This document shows, one piece after another, positions 24,692 to 32,350 of a DNA stretch of 64,000 nt (its first letter is position 1; each line of letters opens with the position of its first letter). The stretch comes from Nocardioides sp. Root1257 (GTDB lineage: Bacteria; Actinomycetota; Actinomycetes; Propionibacteriales; Nocardioidaceae). The notes under the pieces were generated by a model, which was given only the letters and a program-made list of their open reading frames with translations, had not been told where the DNA came from and made no database searches. Where the stretch lies: positions 496,355 through 560,354 of the forward strand of contig NZ_LMDV01000009.1 in assembly GCF_001425175.1 (NCBI RefSeq). The letters are read 5' to 3'. The translations under genes and the position numbers were made by a program.

Positions 24692-24731
24692 CAGCAGGGC
24701 CGTTCCTCCTTCGGGAGGGGCGGCCCTGCTG
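24692..24731 (+). terminator. Hairpin terminator after rplI
   Basis: CAGCAGGGCCG (24692-24702) pairs with CGGCCCTGCTG (24721-24731), and the inner CTCC-TTC-GGAG extends the stem. It lies 16 bases after the rplI stop and 19 bases before the convergent MATE stop, so it can serve both strands. Confidence 0.75.
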
Positions 24732-24749
24732 CATGTCCGGCCCGGGCCG

Positions 24750-26096
24750 TCAGGCCCCGGTCACCATCCACGCGTCACCCCGGGCACGGCGCACCAGCAC
24801 GACGAGCCGGGCGCCCATGAAGACCGCCGAGAAGGCGATCCAGATCGCGACCAGCCCGGCGTCGTACGCCGCGAGGAGCAGCACCACCGGCGCGTAGGCG
24901 ACCAGCGTGACCAGACCCGCGCGGGCAAGGTAGCGGCCGTCGCCGGCACCGATCAGCACCCCGTCGAGGACGAACACGACGCCCGCGACCGGCTGGCCGA
25001 GCGCGGCCACGAGCAGCACCGGGACCAGCAGGTCCTGCACGTCCTGGTCGCCGGTGAAGAGCCGCCCGACCACCGGGCTGACCAGGGCGAGCAGGACGCC
25101 GGTCGCGACGCCGCTCACCACGCCCCACGCCACCATCCGCCGGGTCAGCTCGCGGGTGCCGGCCACGTCGCCGGCCCCGAGCGCGCGGCCGGTGATCGCC
25201 TGCGCGGCGATCGCGATCGCGTCCAGCACGAAGGCCAGGAAGGTCCACAGCGTCATCGCCAGCTGGTGGGCCGCCAGGTCCACCTCCTGGTCGCGCGCGT
25301 TGACGGCGGCCAGCGTGACGGCGTACGTCGTCAGCAGCAGCGCCGCGCGCAGGGTCAGGGTGCGGATCACGAGCGGGACGCCGGCGCGACCGGCCGCGCG
25401 GATCCCCGGGAGGTCGGGTCGCAGCGACGCGCCGTGTCGTCGCGCGGCCCGGACGACGACCACGACGAACGCCGCCGCGCTCGCCGCCTGGGCCAGCACG
25501 GAGCCGAGTGCCGAGCCGGCGATGCCGAGGCCGACCGGGTAGACCAGCACGAGGTTGAGCACGATGTTGAGCGCGTTGCCCGCGACCGCGACGACCAGCG
25601 GGGTGCGGGTGTCCTGGAGACCGCGCAGCACTCCGGTCGCGGCCAGCATCAGCAGCAGTGGCACCGCGCCGAGGAAGGCGATCCGCAGGTAGGTCGCGGC
25701 CGTGTCCGCGACCTCCTCGGAGGCACCGAAGAGGTGCACGAGCGGGTCGGCGAGCACGACCCCGGCGACGGTGACGAGCGCACCGATGGCGACCGCCAGC
25801 CACAGCCCGTCGACGCCCTGGGTGAGGGCGCCCCTCAGGTCGCCGGCCCCGAGGCGGCGGGCCACGCTCCCCGTCGTGCCGTAGGCCAGGAAGACGCACA
25901 CGCCGACGACCGTCTGGAGCACGGCGGCCGCGATGCCCAGGCCGGCGAGGGAGGCGGTGCCGAGGTGGCCGACGATGGCGGCGTCCGCGAGCAGGAAGAG
26001 CGGCTCGGAGACCAGCGCCAGGAAGGCCGGGAACGCCAGCCGCAGGATCTCGCGGTCCCGCGTCGCCCCGGCACCGATCGTCGACGGTCTAGTCAC
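24750..26096 (-). CDS. MATE family efflux transporter
   Basis: 448 residues from GTG at 26096, with twelve predicted membrane helices in two similar halves. The N-half shows REILRLAFPAFLALVSEPLF, then AIVGHLGTASLAGLGIAAA, matching the DinF/NorM subgroup with its membrane acidic residues. The C-half has FVLDGVLIGAGDGRYLARAG. It exports drugs or cationic metabolites by H+ or Na+ antiport. A MATE gene between rplI and dnaB is also found in Streptomyces (from memory), so this is conserved context rather than an insertion. It reads against rplI and away from dnaB. Confidence 0.93.
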   Translation of the reverse strand: MTRPSTIGAGATRDREILRLAFPAFLALVSEPLFLLADAAIVGHLGTASLAGLGIAAAVLQTVVGVCVFLAYGTTGSVARRLGAGDLRGALTQGVDGLWLAVAIGALVTVAGVVLADPLVHLFGASEEVADTAATYLRIAFLGAVPLLLMLAATGVLRGLQDTRTPLVVAVAGNALNIVLNLVLVYPVGLGIAGSALGSVLAQAASAAAFVVVVVRAARRHGASLRPDLPGIRAAGRAGVPLVIRTLTLRAALLLTTYAVTLAAVNARDQEVDLAAHQLAMTLWTFLAFVLDAIAIAAQAITGRALGAGDVAGTRELTRRMVAWGVVSGVATGVLLALVSPVVGRLFTGDQDVQDLLVPVLLVAALGQPVAGVVFVLDGVLIGAGDGRYLARAGLVTLVAYAPVVLLLAAYDAGLVAIWIAFSAVFMGARLVVLVRRARGDAWMVTGA

Positions 26097-26147
26097 AGTA
26101 AGGGCCGTCCTCCGTCCATGGTCCGTACGAGACTAGTTCTCAACACC

Positions 26148-26406
26148 TGTGGATGAACTCGGGATAACCCGGTACCGGACGCTATGTCGACTTATGGGCA
26201 GGTAACACCCAGGTGACGTGTCCATGAACCAAGACGACCCGCGGACTATTTTCCATGCACAGCTGTGCATGAGCATCTTCGCAGGTCAGACAGCCTATCC
26301 AGGGTGCTCGCCGGCTTTCGTCCACAGGTCGCTCCCCAGGTTGGTGCACACCCCGCGGCGTGTCGTCCACGAGGTCACCCCGGTTATCCCCAGGCCCTGT
26401 GGATAG
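26148..26406. promoter_or_regulatory. Cluster of DnaA-box-like words upstream of dnaB
   Basis: One strand or the other carries TCATCCACA (26148-26156), TCGTCCACA (26318-26326), TTATCCCCA (26384-26392) and CTATCCACA (26398-26406). Each is one or two bases from the TTGTCCACA/TTATCCACA consensus. They cluster in the 440-base gap (26097-26536) between the MATE gene and dnaB, which otherwise has no gene. This may be a DnaA-responsive promoter or a DnaA-titrating site. It is too weak and lacks an AT-rich unwinding stretch, so I do not call it an origin. Confidence 0.45.
26254..26271. promoter_or_regulatory. 18-bp perfect palindrome CATGCACAG-CTGTGCATG
   Basis: An uninterrupted self-complementary 18-mer inside the DnaA-box-like cluster, 265 bases before the dnaB start. 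This is far longer than chance palindromes elsewhere in the window. It is a probable dimeric-regulator binding site; the protein is unknown. Confidence 0.6.
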
Positions 26407-26487
26407 GCCACTGTCGCGGACCCGCCGCATGCCCGTAGCGTCGCGCGACGACGGGCCGCCTGGAGATGTCGGACGCCCCGTCTACCA

Positions 26488-26503
26488 TCGAATGCATGTT
26501 CGA
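26488..26503 (+). promoter_or_regulatory. Near-consensus LexA (SOS) box before dnaB
   Basis: TCGAATGCATGTTCGA matches the actinobacterial SOS box TCGAAC-N4-GTTCGA in 11 of 12 fixed positions, with flanks extending the arms to CATCGAA/TTCGATG. It ends 33 bases before the dnaB ATG, in promoter position. LexA control of this dnaB promoter is therefore likely but unproven. Confidence 0.6.
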
Positions 26504-26536
26504 TGTCGCAGGCGATCTAGGGGACTGAGCGTACAG

Positions 26537-27955
26537 ATGAGCATCGCCGAGCAGGACTCCCGAGGGATGGCGGAGCCGCCGATGGACGACTGGGGCGACG
26601 GCCCGGCGTCGTACGCCCCGGGGGAGCGGCCCACCACCCCCGGCGACCGCACCCCGCCCCAGGACATGGCGGCCGAGCAGTCCGTGCTCGGCGCGATGCT
26701 GATCTCCAAGGACGCGATCGCCGACGTCACCGAGGTGATCCGCGGCGCCGACTTCTACCGGCCCTCCCACGAGGTCGTCCACGACGCGATCATCGACCTC
26801 TACGGCCGCGGCGAGCCGGTCGACATGGTCACCGTCGCCGCCGAGCTCCAGCGCCGCGGCGAGCTGCAGCGGATCGGCGGCGCGCCGTACCTCCACACGC
26901 TCTCGGCCAACGTCCCGATCGCGGCCAACGCCGGCTACTACGCCGAGATCGTCCGCGAGAAGGCGATGCTGCGCAAGCTCGTCGACGCGGGCACCAAGAT
27001 CGTCCAGATCGGCTACGCCGGCGAGGGCCAGGTCGACGACATCGTCGACCAGGCGCAGGCCGAGGTCTACAAGATCACCGACAAGCGCGCGACCGAGGAC
27101 TTCGCGCCGCTGAGCGACATCATGGACGGCGTCCTCGACGAGATCGAGGCGATCTCCAACCGCGAGGCGGGCCTGTACGGCGTACCCACCGGCTTCGCCG
27201 ACCTCGACGACCTGACCAACGGTCTGCACTCCGGCCAGATGATCATCGTCGCGGCGCGACCGGCGATGGGTAAGTCGACGCTGGCGCTCGACCTGTGTCG
27301 CGCGGCGTCGATCCACAACAACCTCAGCAGCGTCTTCTTCAGCCTCGAGATGACGCGCTCCGAGATCACCATGCGGCTGCTGTCGGCCGAGGCGAAGGTG
27401 CCGCTCAACCACATCCGCAACGGCAACATGAACGACGACGACTGGGCCAAGCTGGCCCGCAAGATGGGCGAGGTGTCGTCGGCGCCGATGTTCATCGACG
27501 ACTCGCCCAACATGACGATGATGGAGATCCGGGCCAAGGCCCGGCGGCTCAAGCAGCGCCACGACCTCAAGCTGATCGTGATCGACTACATGCAGCTGAT
27601 GAGCTCGGGCAAGAAGGTCGAGTCCCGTCAGCTCGAGGTCTCGGAGTTCTCCCGGCAGATCAAGCTGCTCGCCAAGGAGCTCGAGCTCCCGATCATCGCG
27701 CTCTCCCAGCTCAACCGTGGTCCCGAGCAGCGCGGCGACAAGCGTCCGATGATGAGCGACCTGCGTGAGTCCGGCTCGCTGGAGCAGGACGCCGACATGG
27801 TGATCCTGCTGCACCGCGACGACGTCTACGAGAAGGAGTCGACCCGCCCCGGCGAGGCCGACCTCATCGTCGCCAAGCACCGCAACGGCCCCACCCGCGA
27901 CATCACCGTGGCCTTCCAGGGCCACTACTCCCGCTTCGTCGACATGGCCCACTGA
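26537..27955 (+). CDS. dnaB: Replicative DNA helicase DnaB
   Basis: 472 residues from the ATG at 26537, with AGGGGAC 13-19 bases ahead. Longer in-frame starts would read through the LexA box. The acidic N-terminal tail leads to the DnaB N-domain (PPQDMAAEQSVLGAMLISKD). The RecA-like motor has Walker A RPAMGKSTLAL, VIDYMQLM (Walker B), LSQLNRGPEQR and RESGSLEQDADMV. It is the hexameric 5'-3' helicase at the replication fork. There is no intein, unlike the mycobacterial homologue. It is convergent with tatC with 44 bases between stops. Confidence 0.97.
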   Translation: MSIAEQDSRGMAEPPMDDWGDGPASYAPGERPTTPGDRTPPQDMAAEQSVLGAMLISKDAIADVTEVIRGADFYRPSHEVVHDAIIDLYGRGEPVDMVTVAAELQRRGELQRIGGAPYLHTLSANVPIAANAGYYAEIVREKAMLRKLVDAGTKIVQIGYAGEGQVDDIVDQAQAEVYKITDKRATEDFAPLSDIMDGVLDEIEAISNREAGLYGVPTGFADLDDLTNGLHSGQMIIVAARPAMGKSTLALDLCRAASIHNNLSSVFFSLEMTRSEITMRLLSAEAKVPLNHIRNGNMNDDDWAKLARKMGEVSSAPMFIDDSPNMTMMEIRAKARRLKQRHDLKLIVIDYMQLMSSGKKVESRQLEVSEFSRQIKLLAKELELPIIALSQLNRGPEQRGDKRPMMSDLRESGSLEQDADMVILLHRDDVYEKESTRPGEADLIVAKHRNGPTRDITVAFQGHYSRFVDMAH

Positions 27956-27999
27956 CCTGTTGTCGACGCCGCCGTCGCCGCTGTGCGCAGGCAGTCACC

Positions 28000-28836
28000 T
28001 CACAGGTCGGAGAGCTCGTCGTCGGCCCAGTCGGCGTTGCGGTTGCGGGCGCGGCTCGCGTCCACCAGGCGGGCGATCACCTCGGCGATGAGGAAGAGGA
28101 CCAGCATCGGGAAGGCCAGGAAGCACATGGAGAACGGGTCGGTGGATGGTGTGGCGACCGCGGCGAAGAGGAAGGTGCCGAAGACGATCCAGGCGCGGTA
28201 GCGGCCGAGGGCGCGCCCCGAGACGACCCCGATGAGGTTCAGCATGATGACGAAGAGGGGGATCTCGAAGGCCACCCCGAAGACGAGCAGCATCCGGGTC
28301 AGGAACGAGAAGTAGTCCCCGAACTCCACCAGGTTCTGCAGTCCGTCCGGGGTGAAGCCGATCAGCACCTCGAGGCCCTTGGGGAGCACGTAGTAGCCGG
28401 TCGTCACGCCGGCCATGAAGAGCGTGCCGGCAATGGCGCCGAAGACGCGGGACCAACGACGTTCCTGGGACTTCAGGCCCGGCACGATGAACGCCCAGAC
28501 CTGGTGCAGCCAGTAGGGGCTCGACACCACGATCGCGGCCACGCCGCACAGCTTGAGCTGCAGCATCAGTGGGCCGGTGGCGCCGGCGACGTACGCCGTC
28601 GTCTGGGTGTCGGCGCCGAGCGTGACCCGGGCCTGGTTGTAGGGGCGCAGCACCAGGTCGAGGAGCTGGTCGTAGAAGAACAGCGTGCAGCCGAACGCCA
28701 CGATCAGGCACAGGGCGGACCGGATCAACCGCGCGCGCAGCTCACTGAGGTGGTCGCCCAGGGCCATCCGCCCGTCCTCGCCGATGGGTCGGCGAGGACG
28801 GGTGCTGAGGAGGCCCAGCGTGCTCGTGACGGACAC
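28000..28836 (-). CDS. tatC: Twin-arginine translocase subunit TatC
   Basis: 278 residues with six TM helices. MALGDHLSELRARLIRSALC is the TatC N-terminus that contacts the twin-arginine signal. SSPYWLHQVWAFIVPGLKSQ, FGVAFEIPLFVIML and VFGTFLFAAVATPSTDPFSM are family motifs. TatC is the receptor for folded Tat cargo. The gene is 9 bases after tatA and ends the ferritin-like/microprotein/tatB/tatA/tatC operon. The N-terminal 25 residues are extra; a start at the later MALGDH is possible. Confidence 0.96.
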   Translation of the reverse strand: MSVTSTLGLLSTRPRRPIGEDGRMALGDHLSELRARLIRSALCLIVAFGCTLFFYDQLLDLVLRPYNQARVTLGADTQTTAYVAGATGPLMLQLKLCGVAAIVVSSPYWLHQVWAFIVPGLKSQERRWSRVFGAIAGTLFMAGVTTGYYVLPKGLEVLIGFTPDGLQNLVEFGDYFSFLTRMLLVFGVAFEIPLFVIMLNLIGVVSGRALGRYRAWIVFGTFLFAAVATPSTDPFSMCFLAFPMLVLFLIAEVIARLVDASRARNRNADWADDELSDL

Positions 28837-28845
28837 GACGCCGCC

Positions 28846-29133
28846 TCAGCGAACGTTGCGCGCGTGCAGGTCGACCACGTCGACCGGCTCCGCCGGGACC
28901 GGCGCGCCAGGCTGGGCGGTCGGCTGGGTGGCGGTCGGCTGGGGGGCGGTCGGGAGGGGGTCGGGCTCGTCGTCGTCCAGCAGGCCCTTGGTCTCTGCCT
29001 TGAAGATCCGCAGCGCGCGGCCGCTGCCGCGAGCGAGCTCGGGCAGCTTCGCAGCGCCGAAGAGCAGCAGGATCACGGCCAGCATGATCAGGAGCTCGGG
29101 GCCGCCGAGGCCGCCGATGGCGAACGGGTACAT
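28846..29133 (-). CDS. tatA: Twin-arginine translocase pore subunit TatA
   Basis: 95 residues from the ATG at 29133. A single TM helix (GPELLIMLAVILLLFGAAKL) with the TatA phe-gly hinge is followed by the amphipathic helix LPELARGSGRALRIFKAET and a Pro/Thr/Gln-rich tail with TQPTAQP-type repeats. TatA oligomers form the transport path. Its position directly before tatC suggests a complete Tat unit. TatE is indistinguishable by sequence. Confidence 0.93.
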   Translation of the reverse strand: MYPFAIGGLGGPELLIMLAVILLLFGAAKLPELARGSGRALRIFKAETKGLLDDDEPDPLPTAPQPTATQPTAQPGAPVPAEPVDVVDLHARNVR

Positions 29134-29189
29134 GGTTCCTCTTCTCTCGCGGGTCGGGCCCGCGGTGGGTGCAGCGATGGGTGAAGACG

Positions 29190-29546
29190 TCAGGTCGCCT
29201 CGTCGTACGTCGGATGCGTGGCCGACGCTGCTGAGCCGTCCGAGTCGTCCGAGTCGTCGTCGGCCCAGCTCTCCTTGACGTCGCGAACATCGTCGTGATC
29301 GTCCTCGAATGCGGCGGTGACGTGCTTGCGGACGATCGAGCGCGGGTCGAGGTCGCGCAGCTCGAGGTCGGAGTAGTCGGGGCCTAGCTGGGTGCGGAGC
29401 TCGTCTCGAGCGCCGTCGGCCAGGTCCTTCACGCGCCGCAGGAGGCCGGCGGACTGCCGGGCCAGGTCCGGCAGCTTGTCGGGACCGAAGAAGAGCACGC
29501 CGACGAACGCGAGCACTGCCAGCTCGGGCAGTCCGATTCCGAACAT
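29190..29546 (-). CDS. tatB: Twin-arginine translocase subunit TatB
   Basis: 118 residues from the ATG at 29546. MFGIGLPELAVLAFVGVLFF with FGPDKLPDLARQ is the TatB-type start (Glu in the membrane segment, GP hinge). The long amphipathic helix VKDLADGARDELRTQLGPD and an acidic tail (DDDSDDSDGS) follow. TatB forms the receptor complex with TatC. From memory, in many actinobacteria tatB lies apart from tatAC, so a complete B-A-C set together is less usual. Confidence 0.92.
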   Translation of the reverse strand: MFGIGLPELAVLAFVGVLFFGPDKLPDLARQSAGLLRRVKDLADGARDELRTQLGPDYSDLELRDLDPRSIVRKHVTAAFEDDHDDVRDVKESWADDDSDDSDGSAASATHPTYDEAT

Positions 29547-29628
29547 GATCGTGTCCTCTCACAGGTAGGTGGTGCGGTGGATCCGTTCCGCCCGGGACCG
29601 GCGGATCGCCGGCCCCGGACGGTCGGGC

Positions 29629-29742
29629 CTAGTGCGCGCGCTGGCGCACGGGTTGCCGGTGCAACGGGCGCACCAGCATGAACACGAGTCGGGCGTAGAC
29701 CAGGACGAGCACCACGCCCCCGATGAATTGCTGCCAGGGCAT
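29629..29742 (-). CDS. 37-residue single-pass membrane microprotein
   Basis: ATG at 29742 to TAG at 29629-29631: MPWQQFIGGVVLVLVYARLV is followed by FMLVRPLHRQPVRQRAH. One membrane helix (residues about 6-24) is followed by a basic tail with R, H and Q. The start is 7 bases after the ferritin-like gene's stop and 196 bases are left to tatB, so it is in the operon. AGTAGG before the ATG may serve as a weak ribosome site. Possible roles are a Tat accessory peptide or a membrane tether for the exported ferritin-like protein. I know no named family. Confidence 0.5.
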   Translation of the reverse strand: MPWQQFIGGVVLVLVYARLVFMLVRPLHRQPVRQRAH

Positions 29743-29749
29743 GCCAGGC

Positions 29750-30679
29750 CTACTTCTGGCCGCCGCTGACGGAGATCGCGCCGTTGACGCCTCGCGGGTA
29801 GAACCCGCCGCGATCCACCTTCTTCGGGTTGAGGTAGACCACGTTCAGCACCTGGTCGGCGGAGCGACCGAAGGCGATGCTGTTCTTGTCGGTCGGCACG
29901 AGGTTCGCGCTCCCGCCCTTGCCGCGCGGGCCCTGGTCACGGTTGCTCTTCCCGTCGAGGGAGTCGCGTGCGTCGCTGATCTTGTTGGCAGCGCCCCGCA
30001 GCCCCATGTCGTAGAGCGAGTCCCGAACGATGCCGGCGTGGTAGGCCTCCACGGCGAGGATGCCGGCCGCAGCGCCCAGGTAGGTCTTGTTGTTGATCAA
30101 CGGCGCGGCACCCTTGTACGCCGTCACGCCGACGTCCTCGAAGATGAACGCCGCGAGCAGGAAGTTCGCCGAGTTCTCGAACGGGTCGAAGCTCTGCCCC
30201 TTGCCGATCAGGCCCGCGGCCTGGGCCGCGGCGGTGAAGCTGTGCTTGAGATCGATCTGCGGACGAGCGACCTTGGCACCGCCGAGCGCCGAACGCAGGA
30301 ACTTCACGTGGGCCACCTCGTCGTGTGCGATCTCGGTGGCGATGCGGCGGATCTTGCGGTTCTCGAAGTGGACCTTGCGGCCGCCGATGACGCCGCCGTG
30401 GCGCCCCTTGCCGGAGGTCAGGCTGCCGTCCAGTCCGTGGCCGAACGCGGCGTGGGAGTAGAACTCCGCCTCGAGGTACTCGAGGTTGAGGGCGAAGTTC
30501 AGGATCGCGCCGTCGCTGGGCGCGGCCGCCGAGGCCGGGCTGATGCCCAGACCGGTGAGCGCGGTGCCTCCGACGGCGCCGAGGCCGGCCACGCCGGCCG
30601 ACTTCAGGAACAGGCGCCGGTCGGTCTCGTTCTCGGCGCTTCGGTTGATCATGTCTCGAACAACGGTCTTTCCGAACAT
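29750..30679 (-). CDS. Tat-exported ferritin-like (desiccation-related) protein
   Basis: 309 residues from the ATG at 30679, preceded by GGAG. The twin-arginine signal DRRLFLKSAGVAGLGAVGG (RR at 21-22) ends in SPASAAAP, so the folded protein is exported. The mature part is a four-helix ferritin_2-type domain with paired metal ligands: NLEYLEAEFYSHAAFG, AHDEVAHVKFLRSAL, AAFIFEDVGVTAYKG and AGILAVEAYHAGIVRD. A lysine-rich C-terminus follows. The family is linked to desiccation and oxidative stress in bacteria and plants; the activity is unproven. It leads the Tat operon and is divergent from the Nramp transporter, suggesting Mn/Fe handling outside the membrane. Confidence 0.88.
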   Translation of the reverse strand: MFGKTVVRDMINRSAENETDRRLFLKSAGVAGLGAVGGTALTGLGISPASAAAPSDGAILNFALNLEYLEAEFYSHAAFGHGLDGSLTSGKGRHGGVIGGRKVHFENRKIRRIATEIAHDEVAHVKFLRSALGGAKVARPQIDLKHSFTAAAQAAGLIGKGQSFDPFENSANFLLAAFIFEDVGVTAYKGAAPLINNKTYLGAAAGILAVEAYHAGIVRDSLYDMGLRGAANKISDARDSLDGKSNRDQGPRGKGGSANLVPTDKNSIAFGRSADQVLNVVYLNPKKVDRGGFYPRGVNGAISVSGGQK

Positions 30680-31008
30680 GTCATCTCCATGATGTGGGTT
30701 CTGGGGACCGCGTCGCGGCTTCTCGAAACGCTGGAAGGTCCCATGACAATGTCGAGCGATTGAAAGTCGCGCACCTCCCGAATGTGCATTCCGAGGGAGC
30801 GGCAAGGTAAATTCGGCCACAATCCCCAACTGACGGCGGGCGGCTGGCAGGGCGTCAATCCCTGTCAACCACGGGCCTGAGCCGATATCGACGATACGCA
30901 GTTCGTGTCAAATGGAAAGAGTTTCGAACCTGAGAAAACATTTATCTGACAATCCGATCCGGCGGTCGCTCCGAATAACAATCGGCGTCTTCTCTTCCTT
31001 TTTGACGG

Positions 31009-31025
31009 CCCTTGCAATTGCAGGG
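31009..31025. promoter_or_regulatory. Near-palindrome around TGCAATTGCA in the mntH leader
   Basis: CCCTTGCAA/TTGCAGGG is an inverted repeat with one bulge, centred 67 bases before the Nramp start. It lies in a stretch (30,900-31,080) visibly richer in A+T than the rest of the window. It may bind a metal regulator; none is encoded nearby. The remainder of 30680-31084 (405 bases) carries no convincing gene. Confidence 0.4.
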
Positions 31026-31084
31026 CAATTCATTCATGGTGACAAAGTCGAATTGAATGGACGCCTTGATAAGGACCCGTCACG

Positions 31085-32311
31085 ATGTACCAGGAACGCC
31101 GTCGTCTCGTCGCACGGGTCCGCTCGCCCAGCCCGCTCCCACTGCTCGGGCCGGCCTTCGTCACAGCCATCGCGTACGTCGATCCCGGGAACTTCGCGAC
31201 CAACCTGGCGGCCGGCTCGACCTACGGCTACCTGCTCGTGTGGGTCGTGGTCGTCAGCAACCTGATGGCCATGCTGATCCAGTACCTGTCAGCGAAGACC
31301 GGGATCGCAACCGGGCTCAGCCTGCCGGCGCTGTGCCGTCAGCAGCTGCCCCGACGGGTGGTCCGGGGGCTGTGGGTCCAAGCGGAGCTGGTCGCGATCG
31401 CGACCGACCTGGCCGAGGTGGTCGGCGGAGCGATCGCCCTCCAGCTGCTGTTCGGGCTCCCGCTGGTGGTCGGCGGCACGATCACAGCGCTCGTGGCGTT
31501 CGCGCTGCTCGGGCTCAAGTCCCACGGACACCGGCCCTTCGAAGCAGCGATCACCGGGCTGCTCGGGGTGATCCTGGTCGGCTTCGTGTACGACCTGGTG
31601 CTCGGAAGTCCGGATGCCGCGGCAGTCGCCGGGGGACTGACTCCGAGATTCGACGGTGCGGAGTCGGTGCTGCTGGCCGCCGGGATGCTGGGCGCAACCG
31701 TGATGCCGCACGCGATCTACCTGCACAGCAGCCTGACGTCCGGACGCTACGTGACCCGCACCGAACGTCAGCGGCGGACGCTGCTCCGAGGTCAGCGCAT
31801 CGACGTCGTGTCCGCCATGGCGATCGCGGGTCTGATGAACCTGGCACTGCTCCTGATCGCGGCCAGCGCGCTCCAGGGCACCGGCATCACCACGATCGAG
31901 GGCGCGTACGAGGCACTCGGCCTGAATCTCGGGGACGCGACGGCACTGATCTTCGCCATCGGCCTGCTGGCCTCCGGGTTCGCGGCCTCCAGCGTCGGCA
32001 CCCTGTCCGGGCAGGTGGTGATGGAGGGGTTCCTGCGTCGCCGGATCCCGCTGACCCTGCGCCGGCTCGCATCTCTCGCCCCGGCCCTGGTGATCCTGGC
32101 CGTCGGCGTGGACCCCACGCAGGCGCTGGTGCTCTCCCAGGTGGTGCTGTCCTTCGGGATCCCGTTCGCCCTGGTCCCGCTGATCCTCTTCACCCGCCGC
32201 GCCGACCTGATGGGCGGCCTGGTCAACAGGCGGGCGACGACCGCCGCCGCGAGCGCTGTGGCCGGCGTCATCATCGCTCTCAACGGTGCCCTGATCGTCC
32301 TGACCTTCTGA
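31085..32311 (+). CDS. mntH: Nramp-family divalent metal (Mn/Fe) transporter
   Basis: 408 residues from the ATG at 31085 with AAGGA upstream, and about eleven TM helices. The metal-site motif AYVDPGNFATNLAAG (DPGN) in helix 1 and MLGATVMPHAIYLHSSL (MPH) in helix 6 are intact, as is the Nramp transport signature region SSVGTLSGQVVMEGFL. It imports Mn2+ or Fe2+ with protons. It is divergent from the ferritin-like/Tat operon across 405 bases, so the two may share a metal- or stress-responsive control region. Confidence 0.95.
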   Translation: MYQERRRLVARVRSPSPLPLLGPAFVTAIAYVDPGNFATNLAAGSTYGYLLVWVVVVSNLMAMLIQYLSAKTGIATGLSLPALCRQQLPRRVVRGLWVQAELVAIATDLAEVVGGAIALQLLFGLPLVVGGTITALVAFALLGLKSHGHRPFEAAITGLLGVILVGFVYDLVLGSPDAAAVAGGLTPRFDGAESVLLAAGMLGATVMPHAIYLHSSLTSGRYVTRTERQRRTLLRGQRIDVVSAMAIAGLMNLALLLIAASALQGTGITTIEGAYEALGLNLGDATALIFAIGLLASGFAASSVGTLSGQVVMEGFLRRRIPLTLRRLASLAPALVILAVGVDPTQALVLSQVVLSFGIPFALVPLILFTRRADLMGGLVNRRATTAAASAVAGVIIALNGALIVLTF

Positions 32312-32350
32312 CCCACCCGCGGGCACCGCGAGCAGGACGGCCGACGTACG

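Noticed and set aside
26097..26536. Chromosomal origin of replication
   Set aside because: DnaA-like words are imperfect and few, no AT-rich unwinding stretch is visible, and dnaA/dnaN/gyrB are not adjacent.
31026..31084. Manganese (yybP-ykoY) riboswitch ahead of mntH
   Set aside because: I could not find its conserved core; the leader is short after the palindrome.
30912..31265. ORF before mntH with a hydrophobic segment
   Set aside because: Codon use is unlike the genome, it runs into mntH in another frame, and no family or ribosome site supports it. Treated as leader sequence.
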